Shown here piece by piece: positions 58,921 to 64,000 of a stretch of DNA of 64,000 bases (its first letter is position 1; each line of letters starts with the position of its first letter). The notes beneath the pieces were generated by a model, which saw only the letters and a program-made list of their open reading frames with translations, did no database searches and had not been told where the DNA came from. Source of the stretch: Dipteris shenzhenensis (lineage: Eukaryota > Polypodiophyta > Polypodiopsida > Gleicheniales); NCBI GenBank assembly GCA_047967505.1, contig CM106540.1, one strand, 5' to 3'. The translations under genes and the position numbers were made by a program.

Positions 58921-60307
58921 TACAATCAAAATTTTATGATTTTTCTCGATTTGTGCAACATGTTAGATATACCCCCAACCTGTTGCTTGAGCAACACGTT
59001 GGGGGGTATATCCGACCTGTTGCATAAATCAAGAATTTTCTCGATTTGTGCAACAGGTCGGATATACCCCCCAACAACCTGTTGCTCAAGCAACAGGTTG
59101 GGGGATATACCCGCAACCTGTTGCTCAAGCAACAGGTTGGGGGGTATATCCAACATGTTGCACAAATCAAGAATTTTCTTGATTTGTGTAACAGGTTGGA
59201 TATACCCCCAACCTGTTGCTTGAGCAACAGGTTGGATATACCCCCAACCTGTTGCTTGAGCAACAGGTTGGGGGGTATATCCGACCTGTTGCACAAATCG
59301 TCAAGCAACAGGTTGGGGGTATATCCGACCTGTTGCACAAATCGAGAATTTTCTCGATTTGTGCAACAGGTTGGATATACCCCCAACCTGTTGCAACTTG
59401 ATTTGTGCAACAGGTTGGATATACCCCCAACCTGTTGCTCAAGCAACAGGTTGGGGGGTATATCCGACCTTGAGCAATAGGTTGGGGGGTATATCCGACC
59501 TGTTGCACAAATCGAGAATTTTCTCGATTTGTGCAACAGGTCGGATATACCCCCCAACCTGTTGCTTGAGCAACAGGTTGGGGGGTATATCCGACCTGTT
59601 GCACAAATCGAGAAAATTCTCGATTTGTGCAACAGGTCGGATATACCCCCCAACCTGTTGCTTGAGCAACAGGTTGGGGGTATATCCAACCTGTTGCACA
59701 AATCAAGTTGGATATACTCCAACATGTTGCACAAATCGAGAATTTTCTTGATTTGTGCAACAGGTTGGATATAGCCCCAACCTGTTGCACAAATCAAGAA
59801 AATTCTCGATTTGTGCAACATGTTTAATATACTCCCCAACCTGTTGCTTGAGCAACAGGTTGGGGGGTATATCCGACCTGTTGCACAAATCGAGAATTTT
59901 CTTGATTTGTGCAACATGTTGGATATACCCCCCAACCTGTTGCTTGAGCAACAGGTTGCGGGTAGATCCCCCAACCTGTTGCTTGAGCAACAGGTTGGGG
60001 GGTATCAAGCAACAGGTTGGGGGGTATATCCGACCTGTTGCATAAATCGAGAAAATTCTCGATTTGTGCAACAGGTCGGATATACCCCCCAACCTGTTGC
60101 TTAAGCAACAGGTTGGGGGTATATCTAACATGTTGCACAAATCGAGAAAAATCATAAAATTTTGATTGTATTTTAGGGTTAGGGTTTAGGGTTTAGTATT
60201 TAGGGTTAAGGATTTAGGGCTTAGGATTTAAGATTTAGTGTTTAGGGTTTAGTGTTTATGATTATATTTTTAGGGTTTAGGGTTTAGGATTTAGGGTTTA
60301 GGGTTTA
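58784..60307. repeat. 1.52 kb giant palindrome
   Basis: 58784-58980 is the perfect reverse complement of about 60111-60307 in my reading, symmetric about 59545.5. From the outside in, each arm holds telomere-like CCCTAAA/TTTAGGG repeats, a unique 40 bp stretch (TACAATCAAAATTTTATGAT then TTTCTCGATTTGTGCAACATG), and then the hairpin array. Internally the two halves are similar but not identical. On a single strand this would fold into a large cruciform. Confidence 0.93.
58951..60140. repeat. nested-hairpin array sharing the CCTGTTGC half-site
   Basis: Two palindromes alternate. P1 is CCTGTTGCTTGAGCAACAGG (about twelve copies: ~58979, 59081, 59119, 59211, 59248, 59430, 59557, 59653, 59840, 59936, 59978, 60091). 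P2 is CCTGTTGCACAAATCGAGAA followed by its complement (about nine copies). GGTATATCC or its complement joins them. Both palindromes begin and end with CCTGTTGC/GCAACAGG. All frames translate to QQVGGYIRPVAQ-like repeats with no protein meaning. Confidence 0.93.
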
Positions 60308-60560
60308 GGGTTAAAAATATAGGGTTTAGGGTTTAGCTTTTAGGGTTTATGATTATTGTTTTAGGGTTTAGGATTTAGGTTTTAAGGTTTAGTATATAAG
60401 ATCATGAGCTTAGAGTGTAGAATCTAGGGTTTAGAATTGAAAATTAGATTTTAGAATTTAAGTTATAGGGATTAGGATTTAAGGTTTAGGAATTATAACT
60501 ATTATATAAGTTTAAGAGCTTAGATTATATAACCTAAGATTTAGGAAACTTTAGGATTTA
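60170..60560 (+). repeat. degenerate telomere-like TTTAGGG repeats, right
   Basis: Mirror image of the left block up to 60307, then continuing as increasingly degenerate GGTTTAGG/GATTTAGG to ~60560. Confidence 0.85.
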
Positions 60561-60682
60561 AGATTTAGGGTGTAAGATTTAAGATATATAGACTATATAA
60601 AATATGCATTCTAAAGTATTTAGTTTAGATATATATAGACTATATGTTATATGCTTTCCAAAGTGTTTTGTTTATAGGTATG

Positions 60683-61365
60683 ATACATTGCAAAGGCTTT
60701 ACTTTAAGTAAGTATAAGTCTACCTAGTCAAAGTATCCTACTGATTAGGGACAAGCACATAGGCTAAAAGCACACCGATTCATATTTTTTTACATTCATG
60801 CTGCATGGTGTATCAAAAGGTACGATCCTTTGCAAAGGCTTTACTTTAAGTAGTTACAAGCCTACCTACTCAAAGTATCCTATTGATTAGGAACAAGTAC
60901 ATAGGCTAAAAGCACACCGATTCGAAGAAGTGATGTATGCACACTGATTAGGAAGAAGTGCATGGTGTATGAGAAGAAATGAAAAAGTATTTGATAAGAA
61001 ATATATATTCCATATCATGGACATTCTAAGAAATATGTATTCCATATCATGGATACCATGGATATCTGGTGCTTGCTAAAGTAAAAAAACTGATATGGAT
61101 GCAATGATACTGTAGTCTTCTAGATTCTATGGTTTTAAATACCTACCTTACAAATACATTATCTAATTTTGCATTCTTTCCACTAACTAACAAGTATTAT
61201 ACACATGGAATCATGGATATCTGATGGTTACTAAAGTAAAAAAATGATATGGATGCAATGATAGTGTAGTCTTCTAGATTCTATGGTTTTAAATACCTAC
61301 CTTACAAATACATTATCTAATTTTTCATTTTTTGACTAACTAACAAGTATTATACACATGGAATA
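60683..61365 (+). repeat. two successive tandem duplications
   Basis: 60683-60782 and 60824-60924 are copies of a ~100 bp unit (GCAAAGGCTTTACTTTAAGTA ... GGCTAAAAGCACACCGATTC). 61050-61205 and 61213-61362 are copies of a ~150 bp unit (GATATGGATGCAATGATA ... AACAAGTATTATACACATGG). Confidence 0.85.
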
Positions 61366-61840
61366 AAAGCATACATGCTAAAAGTAAGTGTGTAAATTTT
61401 AATATTTTCTAAATTTTAAAATTAATTTAATTCTTTTATTGACTACTTTTTAAAATTGAAAGGTTATTAGTATATAATCTACATAATTTTAAATGTTATT
61501 AATGTATAATATTAATTATTTATATATTTATTTAAATTTATATAATAATTAATTTATATTTATATTAGTTTTTAAGTTAATAATGTATAGAAGAGCAATA
61601 TATTCACTAATTCTTCATTGTTTTAAGACTAAGTATTATATAAAGCACATATGCTAGAAGATCTCCTTTCAATTTTTTTCTTAAATTAATGTATTTATAT
61701 ATTTATTTATATAATAATTATATAATATTTATATTAATTTATAGATTAATAATATATATTTTTAGTAAAATTATATTTTAACATTAGTTAATATATTATA
61801 TTATGGGGTAAAAATATTATAAATGGATTTCTTATATTAA
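61366..61840. other. AT-rich, no gene
   Basis: Very AT-rich (TTATATATTTATTTAAATTTA-like). No coding or structured feature recognised. Confidence 0.5.
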
Positions 61841-62530
61841 TAAAGTGTAGTGAGAAGAGTTTTTTGAAAAGATTTATGATTGAATTTTGTTTTGAAGTTG
61901 TTGCGTACGCAATAGGTAGGACATTTGAGTGGTTTTGAGGTTGATAGAGATATTTGTAATAAAGTGTAGTGAGAAGAGTTTTTTGGAGGATTTGTGATAA
62001 AATTTTGTTTTGAAGTTGTTGCGTACGCAATAGGTAGGGAGGTTTGAGTGCTTTTGAGGTTGAGAGAGAAATGTGTTATAGATTTTTTTTTTTTTTTAAG
62101 GAGTTTTTTGGAGAGATTTATGATTTAATTTTGTTTTGGAGTTGTTGCGTACGCAATAGGTAGGGAGGTTTGAGTGGCTTTGAGGTTGAGAGAGAAATTT
62201 GTAATAGATTTTTTTTTTTGGTTGATGAGTTTTTTTGAGAGATTTATGATTAAATTTTGTTTTGAAGTTGTTGCGTACGCAATAGGTAGGGTTTGAGTGT
62301 TAAATTTTGTTTTGAAGTTGTTGCGTACGCAATAGGTAGGGAGGGGTTGTGAGAGTTTGAGTTAAAGAGGAAAATTTATGGAAAAAAAGATTTAATGCTA
62401 AAATGGTTTTTTAAGTTGTTGCGTACACACAAGTTTTTTAGAAAAAGATTGGATTTGAAAAAAAATTCAAATTTATAAAAACTTGATTCTTAGAAGTTCT
62501 TGCGTACGCAACAACTCACCTCTTGCATCA
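61840..62530 (+). repeat. tandem array carrying GTTGCGTACGCAA palindrome
   Basis: Five clear copies of GTTGTTGCGTACGCAATAGGT at about 61898, 62016, 62141, 62268 and 62318, in units of roughly 50-125 bp (TTTTTTGAGAGATTTATGATT, AATTTTGTTTTGAAGTTG, GGGAGGTTTGAGTG). Degenerate copies are at 62415 (GTTGCGTACACAC) and 62496 (TTGCGTACGCAACAACTC). A half-site pair CCTGCAACAGGTTG is at 62551. The core TTGCGTACGCAA is a perfect palindrome. Confidence 0.9.
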
Positions 62531-62729
62531 TTTTGAAAATTTTTGCGAATCCTGCAACAGGTTGATGAGAGGAGAGAAGCGTGGAGTGTAAACGAATGAT
62601 CTTTGAATGAAAGAGAGAATGAAGAATGTTCTACTTATAGTGAACCTAAAAGAACTAAAAAAACCTTAAAAACTAAAAAAAGCTGACTTGACCTAAAAGC
62701 TATCCATTTCCTATAAAACTCTACTTCTC

Positions 62730-63204
62730 CTCATTCTGTCTCACAACTCTCTTATTCTCTCTCACAACTCTCTCCTGGAGCTCCACCACCTCTCCACTCA
62801 GGTACTCCCTCCCTCCCTCTTCTCCAACTTCCTCTCTCCCCTCCCCTTCCCGTCCCTTCCCCTCTCCTCCCGCTTCTCCCCTCCCTTCCCTTCCCCCTTC
62901 TCCTCTCCTCCCTCCCCAAGGCCCCTTCACCCTCTCCTTGCCTGCTCCCTCCTCCTTCCGTCCCCTTCCTTCCCTTCCCCCTATCGTCCCTACCCCTGCC
63001 CCCACCCTTCTCCGCCCCCCTTCCCTCCCCTCCGCACTTCCCACTCCCCTCCCTCCCTCCCGCCCTCCGCCGCGCCCCCCCCTCCTACCCTGTCGTTGAC
63101 CCTCTGCCCCCCCTTCCCTTCGCCCTCCCCTCTGCCCCTCCCTCCCTGCCGCCCGCCCGCCCTCCCCTCCGCCTCCCCCTTTCCTCCCCTCCGCCCCCCA
63201 ACCC
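62730..63204 (+). repeat. C/T-rich tract
   Basis: CCCTCCCTTCCC-type low-complexity sequence leading into the GC palindromes. Confidence 0.8.
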
Positions 63205-64000
63205 CCCCCCTCCCCTCCCGCCCTCCCCACGCCCCCCCCCGCCAGCGCGCCCGCCCCCTTCCGTCGTCGGAAGGGGCCGAGCGCGCCGGCGGGGGGGGCG
63301 TGGGGAGGGCGGGAGGGGAGGGGGGCAGGCGCGCCGGGAGGGGGGGCTGGGGGCGGGGGGCGTGGCGAGGGCGGAGGGGGGGGCGGGCGTGCCGGGAGGG
63401 GGGCTGGGGGCGGGGGGCTGAGGGAGGGGGGGGTGTGGGGAAGGGGAGGGGGGGCAAGGGCGCCCCCCCCCACCCACCTGTTGCGTGCGCAACAGGTGGG
63501 GGGCTCCCCCCCACCCCCCCCTCCCCTCCCGCCCTCCCCACGCCCCCCCCCCACGCGCCCGCCCCCCCTTCCGGACGGAAGGGGGGCGGGCGCGCGGGGG
63601 GGGGCATGGGGAGGGGGGGGGCGGGCGGAGCGTGGGGGGGGCGGGAGGGGAGGGGGGGCGTGGGTGGGGCGGGGGGCATGGCGAGGGCGGAGGGGGGGCG
63701 GGCGTGCCGGGAGGGGGGGCTGCGGGGGGCGAGGTATGGGGAAGGGGAGGGGGGCGAGGGCGCCCCCCAACCTGTTGCGTGCGCAACAGGTGGGGGGCTC
63801 CCCCCCACCCCCCCTCCCCTCCCACCCTCCCCACGCCCCCCCCCCCGTGCGCCTGCCCCCCCTTTCGGACGGAAGGGGGGGCGGGCACGCGAGGGGGGGG
63901 CGTGGGGAGGGCGGGGCGTGGGGGGGCGCGGGAGGGGGGGGGGGGCATGGGTGGGGCACGGGGGGGGCGGGGGGCGTGGCGAGGGCGGAGGGGGGGCGAG
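63205..64000. repeat. GC-extreme nested palindrome array, ~300 bp period, runs off the window
   Basis: Three large inverted repeats (centres near 63266, 63579 and 63870; arms such as CTCCCCTCCCGCCCTCCCCACG and CGCGCCCGCC) alternate with two small ones, CCTGTTGCGTGCGCAACAGG at 63477-63496 and 63771-63790. The array is nearly all G and C. The long minus-strand frames across it are compositional. Confidence 0.9.

Noticed and set aside
58951-60140. CRISPR-like array
   Set aside because: Repeats are self-complementary hairpins with no unique spacers of regular length, and the context is eukaryotic.
58934-60155. Repeated QQVGGYIRPVAQ / NLLHKSR frames on both strands
   Set aside because: The palindromic array reads similarly on both strands by symmetry; these are not proteins.
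62721-63959. Long minus-strand open frames, Pro/Ala/Gly/Arg-rich, up to 412 codons
   Set aside because: They lie in nearly pure G/C sequence where stops are rare in all frames. Composition and internal palindromes explain them; no domain is visible.

Overview
The window looks like intergenic chromatin from a large, repeat-rich plant nuclear genome. The evidence is Ty1/copia elements with initiator-Met-tRNA primer sites, a Ty3/gypsy gag-protease remnant with an Asp-tRNA-like primer site, a hAT relic, degenerate TTTAGGG repeats, ~350 bp satellite monomers and long purine/pyrimidine tracts. I see no intact host gene, rRNA, tRNA or CRISPR. The conserved-motif transposase-like relics resemble proteins I associate with ferns, lycophytes and bryophytes, so a non-seed vascular plant is my guess. 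That is inference, and the species cannot be fixed from here.

Layout. 0-5.1 kb: a ~40 bp minisatellite split by decayed copia element A (425-4645, TSD GTTCC/GTTCT). 6.9-14.5 kb: pyrimidine-rich repeats split by decayed copia element B (7367-13304, 219 bp LTRs). 16.2-20.4 kb: two opposed fragments of a transposase-like family. 20.3-27 kb: a minus-strand gypsy 5' half (primer site, long G/A-rich leader, gag, zinc knuckles, protease, pre-RT segment) that stops at the transposase-like fragment. 28-39 kb: old relics (unknown coding fragments, a MITE with TSD, a hAT transposase pseudogene, another transposase-family N-terminal exon) and several minisatellites. 40.8-44.2 kb: ~350 bp satellite monomers, about five in each orientation around an inversion point.

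44.3-64 kb is a nested stack. Copia D (5' LTR ~44.31 kb, gag-pol from 51.64 kb) has its leader split by a young copia C (45774-51258) with indistinguishable 298 bp LTRs and a perfect GTGGG TSD. Copia D stops abruptly at ~54.2 kb, where a CACTA-type end (CACTATTC...) begins. Beyond it lies a nearly full-length but broken transposase-like gene on the minus strand (58564-54791). Its motifs (IDGMDQ, QADNC, HTHEDIDQ) suggest an RNase H-like fold.

Upstream of that gene is the most unusual structure here: a 1.52 kb palindrome (58784-60307). Its outer ~200 bp arms match perfectly and carry telomere-like repeats oriented outward, as on a linear chromosome. Its core is built from nested hairpins that share the half-site CCTGTTGC. 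The same half-site, now around GCGTACGC or GCGTGCGC, recurs in an AT-rich tandem array (61.9-62.5 kb) and in a GC-extreme palindromic array (63.2-64 kb). One short inverted motif has therefore spread through three compositionally different repeat contexts beside a transposase-like gene. This is the best candidate for an undescribed element.
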